Part shown: positions 24,185 to 34,564 of the stretch, piece after piece | How positions within the stretch are numbered: position 1 is the stretch's first letter | Layout of the letters: each line of letters begins with the position of its first letter | Source of the DNA: Linepithema humile | Taxonomy: Eukaryota > Arthropoda > Insecta > Hymenoptera > Formicidae | Direction: 5' to 3' | DNA: 64,000 nt | Assembly: GCF_040581485.1 (NCBI RefSeq) | Contig: NC_090128.1 | Location: forward strand, 12,400,001 to 12,464,000 | Translations under genes and position numbers: made by a program | Notes under the pieces: generated by a model | What the model was told of the DNA's origin: nothing | The model's input: the letters and a program-made list of their open reading frames with translations, nothing else | Databases searched by the model: none

Positions 24185-25720
24185 GCCAGCGCTTTGCTCC
24201 TGCCAGCTGTCACTTACAACTGCAAGCCCCATAATAACTTGTCGTCTAAAAATCAGAATAACAATACGGACACCAAAATATTATCGACCAGCAATCAGAT
24301 TTCTGACAAGGGAAAGAGTGGACAGAAGTTAGAGCATATAGGAAATAAGAGCAGGACGTCCAAACTGTCGGTTAGGGCAGCAATGGGTAATAAAGATACT
24401 AGTTTGCACGCTATCTCTACATCCGGAAACTCGATCGCCGGTAAAATTAACTCTTCGTTGAAAAAGAATGACGGCAACAGTGAGAATCTGAAGTCTGCGA
24501 GTGAATCACACAACAAGAGCGTGTCGATTGCGAAGCAGTCCAGTAGTTCTACCTTTAGCAGTGTAAGATCTGTTGGCGCTTGTGTGAATAGCACCACGCA
24601 TGAGAATCCGGTGAAAAGTCCGAAGAATTACGCCGGTCCGAAGAAATTTCCAGGTGAAGCGGATTCGAACATCAAGAGTTATCCGATTCAGTTGGATTAT
24701 AAGGAACCGGTGAGCAATCCGGATTACAAAAGCAGAAACAGCAGCGGCGGGATGGCTGGCAATCTGCCGTTGAGGTTTGCGACGCAGCAATCGTCGGCCC
24801 CGACGTCGGCTTTGCACAGGGAGAACCACACGCCGTCCAGTACGTACGCGCAATCCAGCACGACCGTTTCTCAGAGAACCGACAGCAACAGCGCATTCGC
24901 AGTCGCGCGCAAAGCGCTGGAGCAACAGCAGAACTCGATGTCGAAGATGGCGCCGATTAATTTTCCGCCGCTGCGCGCCCCGCAGAGCATCGTGAACGTG
25001 CGGCATCCGTTGCTGACGGACGCGCGCACCAAGCACGGCGGCGAGACGATCGGCGGCGGATCGATTGGCGGCGTCAAATCCAAGCTCAACATTATGAGCA
25101 GCTCGTTGCAGAGCGGTGGCGTGAAGGATTTGGCGGATCACACTAGCCGCTCGCAGACCGCGTACCACGGATACGGCACCTCGCCGATCGCCGCCGGTAT
25201 GCCGAGTGTGCAGAATTTGAGCAGCGCGGTGACCGCCAGCATCTCGCCGTATCCGCGACCGGATTCCTTCCCGCAGCCGACAGTCGCGAGCATGCTGTTC
25301 TCCGAAACCGCGGCGCAATTTCCGCAATCGCCGCCGTTCAACACCACGCAGATCGGCCAGCTGAATCAGTATCAGACCTATGATCCTGGTAGCTTCGCCA
25401 CCACACCGGTCAACGTGAACCCGGTGATGCCGCAATTCTCCGCGGAGAGTTCGATACCGTATCCGCAGTACGAAAATCCGCCGCAGTTTGTGCAACCGAA
25501 TCACTACCCGACTGCTGACATGACCAGCAGCCAGTACCAGTATCAGGCGGCGGCGGCGGCGGCGGCGGGCGTAGGTCAGATACAGGACTCGTCCATGTTC
25601 ATACAGAGTCTTCAGAGTCCGATTGCGGTGACCGATCAGTACGCTGCGCCGAATTACGCCAGGGCTGTCAGGACGGAACTGATACCACGGTTGAGGAGAC
25701 CGCCGCGATTCAACAAGTAA
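24185..25720 (+). CDS. loqs: In-frame 512-codon extension after the loqs UGA stop (candidate)
   Basis: The loqs frame stays open for 511 sense codons after its UGA (24182-24184) and ends at TAA (25718-25720). The first ATG in this frame is only at 24383, 66 codons in, so the open stretch does not look like an independent gene with its own start. Composition is that of a disordered protein rich in Ser, Asn, Gln and Pro, with a short poly-Ala run coded by a GCG repeat (about 25552-25568) and a basic end (RLRRPPRFNK). No domain is recognised. Two routes could translate it: UGA readthrough (context UGA-G, not the favoured UGA-C), or splicing from the donor at 22691 to a strong acceptor (gctttgctcctgccag, ending 24206), which is in the right phase and skips most of the last dsRBD exon. 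A long 3' UTR with a chance open frame is the null reading. The opposite strand is also open over 24506-25729. Confidence 0.5.
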   Translation, partial: ASALLLPAVTYNCKPHNNLSSKNQNNNTDTKILSTSNQISDKGKSGQKLEHIGNKSRTSKLSVRAAMGNKDTSLHAISTSGNSIAGKINSSLKKNDGNSENLKSASESHNKSVSIAKQSSSSTFSSVRSVGACVNSTTHENPVKSPKNYAGPKKFPGEADSNIKSYPIQLDYKEPVSNPDYKSRNSSGGMAGNLPLRFATQQSSAPTSALHRENHTPSSTYAQSSTTVSQRTDSNSAFAVARKALEQQQNSMSKMAPINFPPLRAPQSIVNVRHPLLTDARTKHGGETIGGGSIGGVKSKLNIMSSSLQSGGVKDLADHTSRSQTAYHGYGTSPIAAGMPSVQNLSSAVTASISPYPRPDSFPQPTVASMLFSETAAQFPQSPPFNTTQIGQLNQYQTYDPGSFATTPVNVNPVMPQFSAESSIPYPQYENPPQFVQPNHYPTADMTSSQYQYQAAAAAAAGVGQIQDSSMFIQSLQSPIAVTDQYAAPNYARAVRTELIPRLRRPPRFNK

Positions 25721-26415
25721 AGTCGTCAAACTATTTCTCTATTATCAAACCGATAGAAATCTGGAGACGCTCGAACATTCTGTACTTCTTTCATCCACAT
25801 TCGTCCTTCGCGGTTTTTGAAGGAAATTTTTCTAAAACAATACAATTTTTCTGATATTTGTGATGAGTGATCAATTACTCGTCGAATATTTATTAATTAT
25901 TTATTGAATATTTATTGCTGCATTAAAGGTCTTTGAAAATAAGATTAAAAAAATTAAAAATAGTTTTCACGCTGAAATCGATTAACAGAGGAATATTGAA
26001 TGTTTGCAAACTTCTTTTTAGGGTTCGCGAAACGATGTAGGTGAAAGAAAAAGTGTAGAATATTCGAGCGTTCGTTATTATTGTGCCGATCATTTCGCAA
26101 GTGTGTGCACGCAAAATTTGTCGACTTATTGGCACCGATTACATCACGCGAAAGCTGCAACGAAAGTTATTTCAATCCCTGAGAGTTTTCGCGCGACGTG
26201 TCGACCAATGTGCTGACACATACACTTGGAAACGATGCATTTCGCTAAGACGTGGGAAAGCAGTAAACGATGATTTCGACTCGTTTCCGTCATTCGATGT
26301 GACACGGCAGGGCATAGTGAGTTGAGCTCAACTATAATTTTACAATGTAATGTAATGCAGCGTGTATCTTTAGGAAGGGGCGATATGAGGACACGCTATT
26401 TACGAAGCTGTACCT

Positions 26416-26496
26416 AAATTACGACTGTTATGTCTCTCGAAAGGTTATCCGATCGAAGGCAGGCCACACTGCTCCCGATCGCGACAGTCGTAATTT
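26416..26496. repeat. 13-bp perfect inverted repeat (stem-loop)
   Basis: aaattacgactgt (26416-26428) and acagtcgtaattt (26484-26496) are exact reverse complements separated by 55 bases. The loop has further short complementarities (cgatcg near 26451 and 26477). No known RNA is recognised. Confidence 0.4.
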
Positions 26497-29099
26497 TACA
26501 CCGTCTCGTGTAACACTATCACACTACTTGTTACACTATCTCGTGTAAGTCCTAGTTTTAATGAATGATATTCTACAAGCTATACTTTGCATAGAATTAG
26601 TGGAAGTTTTCCAATACTTACATACCTAATATTTAGCTTACCGCTATGTTTTTAATGTGCTTCACTATTTGTATATGGGGTGGTGGTGTAATGATGCCTG
26701 AATGCGCGTAGGAGAAGAAAGATTATATACGAAGGGAGTGAAAGGAAGCGCAGACGCGACGGGGGGAGGGATATATAGAAATTTTTATTACCAAGTGTAG
26801 AGCGACGCGTAGAATTTTTGCTCCCATTTATCGCGAAACACATTACATCTCCACTAAGCGTATGCACAGTGCAAAAAAAGAAAATAAATAAAAAAACGTA
26901 GCTTTGCGGCGATCCGAGTATAGCTGATAAACGCGTGATCGCGTGATATAAGGAAAATATAATCTTTCAGTGGTGTATGTTTTTTCCTTTAGTATAGGTA
27001 GCTCATAAACTCATAAGCATCACATATTAATACGCGTGTAAGGATTTAATCGTTAAGGATTTCCTCATTAAAAAAGAATAAAAAACGTACGCATGTCGAG
27101 GTCTTAAGGTAGTCCCGAGTGTGTACCGAAGTGTATGTCGTACTTTCGAATTTGCCTACGTACCAATCGACATGTCACCGGATGAGACTTTTATACTAAA
27201 TGAAAAAGAGTAACATCGCGAGCATTAAGAAGAGCAACGCGAGGCGCGTCGAACGGCTCGAGACGGCTCGATCGTGAAGAATTCGATTGTTCCGATCTAG
27301 TCGATCCGGCCGTTGTATTCACGGATCGTGACATATCCCTTTGGTCCCTGAAACAAAGTATGAATTTAGTAATGTAAGTATCAGCACGAGGCCGATTTCA
27401 TCCGGCGATTCCGTCAGTCCTAACTCCGGGTTCAACCGAATTCCACATCTCCGTCTGTTTCCGGTGACGAGAGTCGCGCGAGAAGGATGGGAATTCGCTG
27501 ATTCGGGATTAGCCGAACCGCGATTGCAGATGCGATCGGACCTCGAAGAATGATTCGTTGTATCACTAACGTGCGGCGTGATCTTAATTTTTTACGATCG
27601 GCGTTTATTTTCAATCTTATGTCCCGCGTAAAGTTGTACATCTGCGTGTGCATACGCCATTTTGAGTTTGTTTAAGAGTTTTTACAATACTATTTCGATA
27701 AATCACTGTTGAAAGTATTCTTTTGTACATAGCGCTGTAAAAGCGACACTATAAGCTAGAGAAATCCATTAGCGTTATAAGTCTTATTAACGATAACAGC
27801 AACGCCGATTAATACTGGTTACTAGATTCAATTCAATTTTTTCCTCTAAAAATTTCTAATTTTATCAATCTCACGATAAATCTGTCGATGATGATCTATA
27901 ATTCTGATGAACAAAACAATTTCTAAGGTACCTTTTAGAATATTTTCAAGCACTTTCGAAAGTATCCGTGCTTAAAATTAAAATTGGTGCTAATTGACGT
28001 TGCCGCGATCGAATCTTAGCTTTTCGGAAACCGGCGAGAAGTACACACACAAAAAAAAAAAAGAAAAAGAAATCGTGTATGCACACCTTCTTCGAAAGTC
28101 ACCTCGAGGGCGACGTGCGATTTTCAGCGGCAGCGTGTTCCTGTAATGCCTTGACGCTTTGCGCTTTGCGTGTCCAGAGTACAAAATCCGTGAAGACAGG
28201 AGGGGATTATTTGCAGGGGATTACAGAAACGCGTGGATCGAGTGAATGAGACAAAAATTATGAAAAAAGGGTGGGGGGGGGGGTGGAGAAGATCGGTCGG
28301 AGCAAGCGCATGAGAGGGAGTCGCCCGCGTGATTCAGTGATTGTGAAAGTGTGTGTTTTTTCATAAACGTATATCTTTGGAAAATAGGCATTACTTACAT
28401 GCAAAGTATAGAATGTGTATGTGTGTATAGACATACATTCGCTAGAGCGATGATAAAATGCAATCTCGACTTTCCTTTCCGTATGGAGAAAAAAAAAAAA
28501 CAAACGATTTGTGCCATCGGCAACTGATTCCGGTGTCTCGCGGCCGAAACGACCGGCGTCGCGACCCGGTCGCGACGTCGGTCGTTTCGGTTTCAGAGAT
28601 GCGTTGATTTGTTTCAAGATTTTCGCGAGACAAAGCTAATTCCGACACGATTGTCTGTGACATTGTAGCATGAGATTTTCAGTTTACGATATCTTTGTAT
28701 TCTGACAGATTTTTCTACTGATACTTCCCCTGTATAATCACTTGCGATTACTTCGGATTTCTCGAAAAGTTGCCTTGCCTGACTCCGATATCAAGGCAGA
28801 TATATTTCTAAAGTGTGCAAGCGACTTTCGATACAGTTATTACATCGGCGATAGGTTTTTTTTTCTTCTTTTTTTTCTCTTTTTTTTGTGAAACATAATC
28901 AGAGTTGATTTTGTGGAATGTTATATTTCGTGCGATTTATTAAATTAAATACAACTTTCTCTAAATCAAAGAGCTGATTATGTCTTGTAAAAAAAAAAGA
29001 TGCATATTTCGATGCACGGCTTTAATAACTGTGTCGGAAAATCAAATATACGTTTCGAAACGAATAAAGCGGACTGCTTGGTATTTTTTCTGTTTGAGA

Positions 29100-29405
29100 A
29101 AGAAGAGATGGTCTTTGTGGACCAAGCAGAAATGAGAAAAGGAAACCGAGCGAAAATTGAATAGTCTTCGATCCGATCCACGACAGACCTTTCACACTTT
29201 CGCTTTTCTTTTCTTGAAAATTCTCCACTATTATACAAAGGACGCGTTGGATAGAATACGAATGTAAATGAACGGGAACGGACGTCTTCCTCCGACACGG
29301 GGAAGGTTTTTCATGGACCACATTGGGACGAGAAAAGGAGCTGACGAGTCTTCGACTCGATCCTCGACAGACTTTTTTCGCTTCTCTTTTCTCGTTCGTA
29401 TTCTT
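29100..29405. repeat. Diverged tandem duplication, period about 200 bp
   Basis: A block from about 29106 (ggtctttgtggacca, gagaaaaggaa, tcttcgatccgatcc, cgacagacctttc) recurs in the same order from about 29303 (ggtttttcatggacca, gagaaaaggag, tcttcgactcgatcc, cgacagactttttt). Both copies end in a CTTTTCT-rich tract. Confidence 0.5.
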
Positions 29406-30709
29406 CACGGTGTAAAGGATCTTCTTAATCGCCCGCATTTATCAACAATCGATTCTGAATCGAACGCAAAATTCTGTATTCGGTAAAATATAAATATTAT
29501 GGAAACATAAATCACGGTATGTGTGGACACCTCGAGCATTCAACATAATAGAAATTTCACATAAGGTTTATTAACTGCGTTTTAAGAGGCAATTATAAAA
29601 ATTTACATTTAGTTGTTATATTTAAGAAATAATTTTAAAATGTTACCTATTTTTATATTTAATAGCTAAGTCTCTCATAAGTCTGTCCGACTTATTTCCG
29701 AATTTATTCGCGAGCTTACGCATGTAATCGCGCTAATTACGCTTCTGATGGATTTTTATAATTGATTCTCAAAGAAATTGCAGTAAGCTTTATTTGAAAT
29801 TTCAGTCGAAAGACATAAGTCATATGAAATCGATCAATCAATTGAAAATTATACATATATTTAAATATTTAATATTTTGCTTAAATACGTAGAACTCTGT
29901 GCTTGGTTCAGAGCCGATTATGGATACATTTGAACGATTCAGAAGATCTCTCATATCGTGTTTGAGTGCGGTTCACTGGATTTCGCGTTAATCCTTAAGT
30001 TCTACTCTGATTTTTCATATTATACCACCAAAAAAAAAAAAAAAAAAAAAAAAAATAGACGAAGTATGCTCGCGACTTGTCTCCTCACAGGATCTTCATT
30101 TTTTGCTTACATATAATTTTTCCTGGCTTCTTTACGAGACTGTACATTGAGATCATCTCAAAACAGCAAGGTAGAAATGTACCGACTTTGTTTTTTGAAC
30201 TGCGTTTTATTTTCTAAGGTTGGGAAAAAACCAGGAAAGAAAAATGTCAAATGTTGTATGTAGATAAATAATAAAGATCATTAAGAGAGACAAATTGCGA
30301 GTGTGCTCCGCGATGAGAAATGCGTCTCGAACGTGTAGCGCGAGTTAGTTTGCTTTCGGATAAGATCTCAAACTATTCTATGCAAATGTACAAACAATCA
30401 GTTTACTCTTCGAGAGTTTCACTTTGGGTTTGTAGTGGAAGAAACAGATGAAGAAAAGACGAATTGTTGCGTGGGACGAACCCCGCGTAACGAACGATTT
30501 ATATAATTGATTTATAAATCGATTTGTGCATGCAGATTGTTTCATTCTACTTTTTTTTCTTTTTTTTTTTTAGTTTTGATTTATCTATTTATCATTCTGT
30601 ATTGATAATAAATTCGTTCGCGACAGCGAAAACAATAAATCCGCAACGTATCATGTGTATTTATAGAATTAAATTAATTGGTAAAAAGAGGAGGAAAAAA
30701 AGTTCATCG

Positions 30710-30830
30710 TGCAGGTGAAAAATAAATAACACCGTATGTTTTTCTGAATTTATCGTAAAAGCAAGCGCTAATATTTTACTTTTACGATAAATTCAGAAAA
30801 ACATACGGTGTTATTTATTTTTCACCTGCA
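30710..30830. repeat. Perfect 52-bp inverted repeat with 17-bp spacer
   Basis: Bases 30710-30761 are the exact reverse complement of 30779-30830, with spacer 30762-30778. Complementarity stops sharply at both outer edges. No flanking target-site duplication is obvious. It could be a palindromic MITE, a recent inverted duplication, or the source of a hairpin RNA. Confidence 0.9.
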
Positions 30831-31807
30831 TTGTGTGATGGAGTTAATTAATCAATTAATAATTGTATAATGGATTTCGTAACCAATTGTATTAGTTAAA
30901 CATCAATTGGTATTTTTTTTCTAATATAGAGAAGCTCGATCTCTATTCCGAATATCACACTATTGTAAGATATATATATAATATATATATATATATAAGA
31001 AATCGTCCGAAATAAAAAAGGCGAATTTTTGTATGCGATTATTTCTAAGATTTGTTTTTTGTTTTTTTTTTCTTTCTCATTTTTTCTCTCAATCGAGTTA
31101 CTTTGCTTTTCTTACAAAGTTAAGTCAAATTATTTCTTTTGCGAGAGCGAGTAGTTATTATGATGACGTCATAATAACGATACAATTAGCACATAACACG
31201 GACATGGCATACAGATAACGACTTGAAACCACATAACGTAGCCCTATCTGTATAGCGCGGGCTATCGATATCTTATAATCAGGCAAAAGGTTGTTCTATG
31301 TATGATTGTGCGTGTATTGTTAATAAACATACGATGCTTATGAAGGCTCTTTCCTATTCATTTTATTCTACGCTGTCGTCACGCGTAGACACCGCAAACT
31401 TCAATTTGTGTTTCTTCGATTTCTATGTGAAAATATTGCTGGCTGAAGATTGTTTATGGCGCGACGATTTATCTCTAGCTAGCGCTATTTCAAAGTTAAT
31501 AACGATAAGAAAAATAGGTTTCTTCATCCGTGAATTTTGTAAGTTATATATTTATATATACGAATTCCGCTTTACACACTTCCAGAATCTTCCAGAATAA
31601 CAAAGTCGGAAAGTACTGTTGTATCTTTTGTACAATTGTATCTTTAGAATTATGATCTTCCCCGCTTATCACGCATGTGTAATACCAAAGGATGCAAATA
31701 GCTTGTAAAGATATAATACAAATATTATTTATAATTATACATTTCGCATCTTAAAATTTACAGAATATCCTGCAAAGAAGTGCGAAGGGCGTCTCTAAGG
31801 CAGGTCG

Positions 31808-34185
31808 TTATTTGCCGATACAAAAATTCTTGAATATAATGTCTAATATTTCGTTAGTGCTGACGTGTCCCGTTATCCTCCCGAGTTCCCGCAACGCTTT
31901 GTGAATCTCCTCCGCCGCTATGGCCATGTCGTGCTGCTCGTCCGCGCACAACTCGAAGTAATTCTGTAAATGCCTCAAGCACTGCGTCAGATGATTCCTA
32001 TGTCTTGCCTGACTGATTGTCGGACTTTCCGCGGATGGACTGCCGCATCTAAACAAGATATCGTTATAATCAAATTGTCAGTATCGATTACATCGTATTG
32101 TACACATACATTTTACCGAAACGATCTGTTAGCGATTGCAGCAAGTCCTGGAAGCCGTCTTCCGTCCTGCAAGATATGGAAACCGCTTCGGTATCATTGA
32201 AGCGCTCTTTATCCTCCTCTTTCAGCAAATCTCGTTTGTTCATTATCACAATGAAACGCTCCTTTCCTAGGTTCGCCAACAGCTCGTGCATCTGCAGCGA
32301 CGACAAATATTCCCGCATATAATCCTTGTATGTCATTCCGCTGATTGTCCACTTCACCGCGTCCACCACGACGATGACGAAATCGGCGTTCTTCGCGTAA
32401 TTCCTAGCTCGACGGACGCCCTCGGCCTCGACGATGTCCTCGGTGTCCTCCGTGATGCCGGCGGTGTCTGCGATCAGCACAGGATAGCCCGAGATATTCG
32501 CGTTCAGCTCGATCACGTCCCTCGTGGTGCCGGCAACGGGCGTGACGATGGCGGCGTTTCGCTGCACCAGGTGATTCAGCAGGCTGCTCTTGCCCACATT
32601 GGGCTCACCGACGATCGCCGTTCTCACGCCGTTGCGTAGAATCTCGCCGCGTCTGCCGTCGGCCAGGTGCTCCTCCAAATCCCGCATCAGCTGCCTGAGA
32701 GCGTGGTGCGCATTCTGCACCACGTCGCTCTCGATGTTGTCCTCCTCGCCGAAGTCGATGTACGCCTCGATGCTCGCCACGGACTCCGAGAGGACCTTCC
32801 GCCAGCTGTCGTACAGCTTGCGCAGGACACCATCGGCCTGCAACAGCGCCTGCTTCCTCTGGCATTCGGTCTCGGCCTCTATCAGGTCGGCCAGACCCTC
32901 CACTTCCGTCAGATCCAGTTTGTTGTTGTAGAAGGCGCGTCGAGTAAATTCGCCCGGTAACGCCGGATACACCTGCAGATCCGAGAGGGCCTGCATCAGC
33001 CGCGTCAGGATCGCCGGTCCGCCGTGCACGTGGAACTCTACGGAATCCTCACCGGTGAACGAGTGCGGACCTGAAAATCAAGCTTTGTCAATCATACGAT
33101 TTAGGATAGCCCCAAGTTCTTAAGCTCTTTCCCTTTCATCGAGAGAAATATGTTTTGTCGCAGCTTTAAAATTTCTTTTGAACAACTGTACTATAATTGC
33201 ATTCTGTTATTTTAAATTTTATATGTTAACTATTTATAATATTGCAATGCATGTTCAATTTATAGATTTAGATGGTGAAGACTAATTGAATAATTATATT
33301 ACGGAAATATTGCTTACCGGGAAACCACAGGCAAAGCCCATTGTCAATGACTTCTCTTGTTTCAGGATCGCGTATCTTCCGTAAGAAAGCTTTTCTTGGT
33401 TCCAATTTTGATATGTTTGTCATCTTTTTCAACGCTTCCATAGACCGGTTTCCTGATATTCTTACCACCGCCACGCCGCATTTTCCATGTCCTTTAAAAT
33501 ATGTTCATTTTTATATTATATGATTCTTCATATATCTCAATATATAATATATCTGCATGTAATACATCGAGAAAAAAGAAATAGAAGAGCAAAATTAAAG
33601 CTGCGAAAATAATTATGTTGCAAATAGGACACATTTCTTAAAAGTTTAGCATTTTTCGAAAATGCGTAAGAATTATTTAAAGAAGCTACAAGTTTACGTA
33701 ACGTACGCCTGAATCGAATGCATTTGAATTTATTCAGAATGCTAATAAATTTTTTAAATTGTAAATTTATACGCTCTTGGTTCTTTTGTAAAAAAAACCA
33801 AGACTGAGGCATAAATTTTATGATACACATAATGTAGTTCTTAATCTTTATAAAACATCTTGGCGAAGAGAGAGGGGAGACAGGCGGGAAAGTGCGCTCG
33901 AACCATGAGATGGTGCTCGTAGGTTAAGTGTCGAGAAATGTGAATGGAAAAATTAGTATGTTAGTGTAATTTAAACGTGGTAACTTATCTGGAGATAAGA
34001 GTACAACAACCTGAAGACAGGGCGCAGATGGTCGTGCCTCTACGATCATCCACGGAATAGTTAATTGAGCGCGAACTGGCAGCAGGGTGACGCGTTCCGA
34101 GCGATGCGACAGTCTTTGCATTCCGAAGAAATCCACGGACCAGACACTCGTGGAAGAACATTGGATATGCTTGGAACGGAAGCAT
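31808..34185 (-). CDS. GTPBP3: Mitochondrial tRNA modification GTPase GTPBP3/MnmE
   Basis: GTPase that, with MTO1, makes the taurine-type (or aminomethyl) modification of the wobble uridine in mitochondrial tRNAs. Minus-strand exons 34185-34011, 33491-33318, 33070-32110 and 32048-31808 join to 516 residues. The N-terminal formyl-folate-binding domain has TTICALSSG, GKCGVAVVRISG and the segment PHSFTGEDSVEFHVHGG. Family-typical FTRRAFYNNKLDLTEVEGLA and DLIEAETE follow. The G domain shows G1 GEPNVGKSS, TTRD, G3 DTAGI and G4 NKRD. The protein ends FCIGK, the conserved C-terminal motif with the catalytic Cys. Two in-frame starts are possible (34185 and 34161); the second falls clear of the predicted HINFP leader exon. 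The start of the protein is probably a mitochondrial targeting peptide. I chose donor GTATGT at 32110/32109 because it alone restores frame to the last exon. Confidence 0.94.
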
Positions 34186-34564
34186 ACACGAGGTAAATAC
34201 TCCTGCGTTATTTGTGGAAATAAATATCGGTGCGAGTTCAACAACGAGCGAGTAGTCGATGAAGCAACAATTGTAGCATCTCGTGGTCACAGCGAGACTG
34301 CAATCATACACATTGTGTTCCGCACGTTCGAATTGAAGATAACATTACATGGAACGTGTCAAATGTTGAGACGAATATTTTATTTACTCGTACAGTTTGT
34401 AAAACTAATCATTTTTGTCGGTTCATTGCTGAGTTCGCCATTCCACGTCGCATCGTGGCGGCATGTTCAAATGCTCCTTGAATGTATGTACAATTGTTGT
34501 TTTCGAGATTATTAATGTGTAAATGATATTTCAGGTGAATTACGTGGATATATATTTATAAACA
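34186..34564 (+). promoter_or_regulatory. GTPBP3/HINFP divergent promoter and HINFP 5' leader
   Basis: The HINFP ATG (34565) lies in an exon that opens after tttcag at 34534. An upstream donor ACGAG|GTAAAT at 34192/34193 could end a noncoding leader exon. That leader would overlap the antisense GTPBP3 N-terminal codons, so the two genes share a very compact bidirectional promoter. Exact starts are not visible. Confidence 0.4.

Larger units (their letters stand above)
25721..31807. other. 6-kb stretch without a supported gene
   Basis: It follows the loqs open frame and precedes the 3' end of GTPBP3, and probably includes the loqs 3' UTR. Structures seen: a stem-loop at 26416-26496, a G run near 28268-28281, a diverged duplication at about 29100-29405, an A run at 30030-30055, a perfect 52-bp inverted repeat at 30710-30830 and an AT microsatellite at about 30969-30998. 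Open frames are short and unrecognised. Confidence 0.5.

Noticed and set aside
24506..25729. 407-codon open frame on the minus strand
   Set aside because: It is Arg/His-rich and mirrors the plus-strand frame; a GC-rich coding strand often leaves its complement open. No domain is visible.
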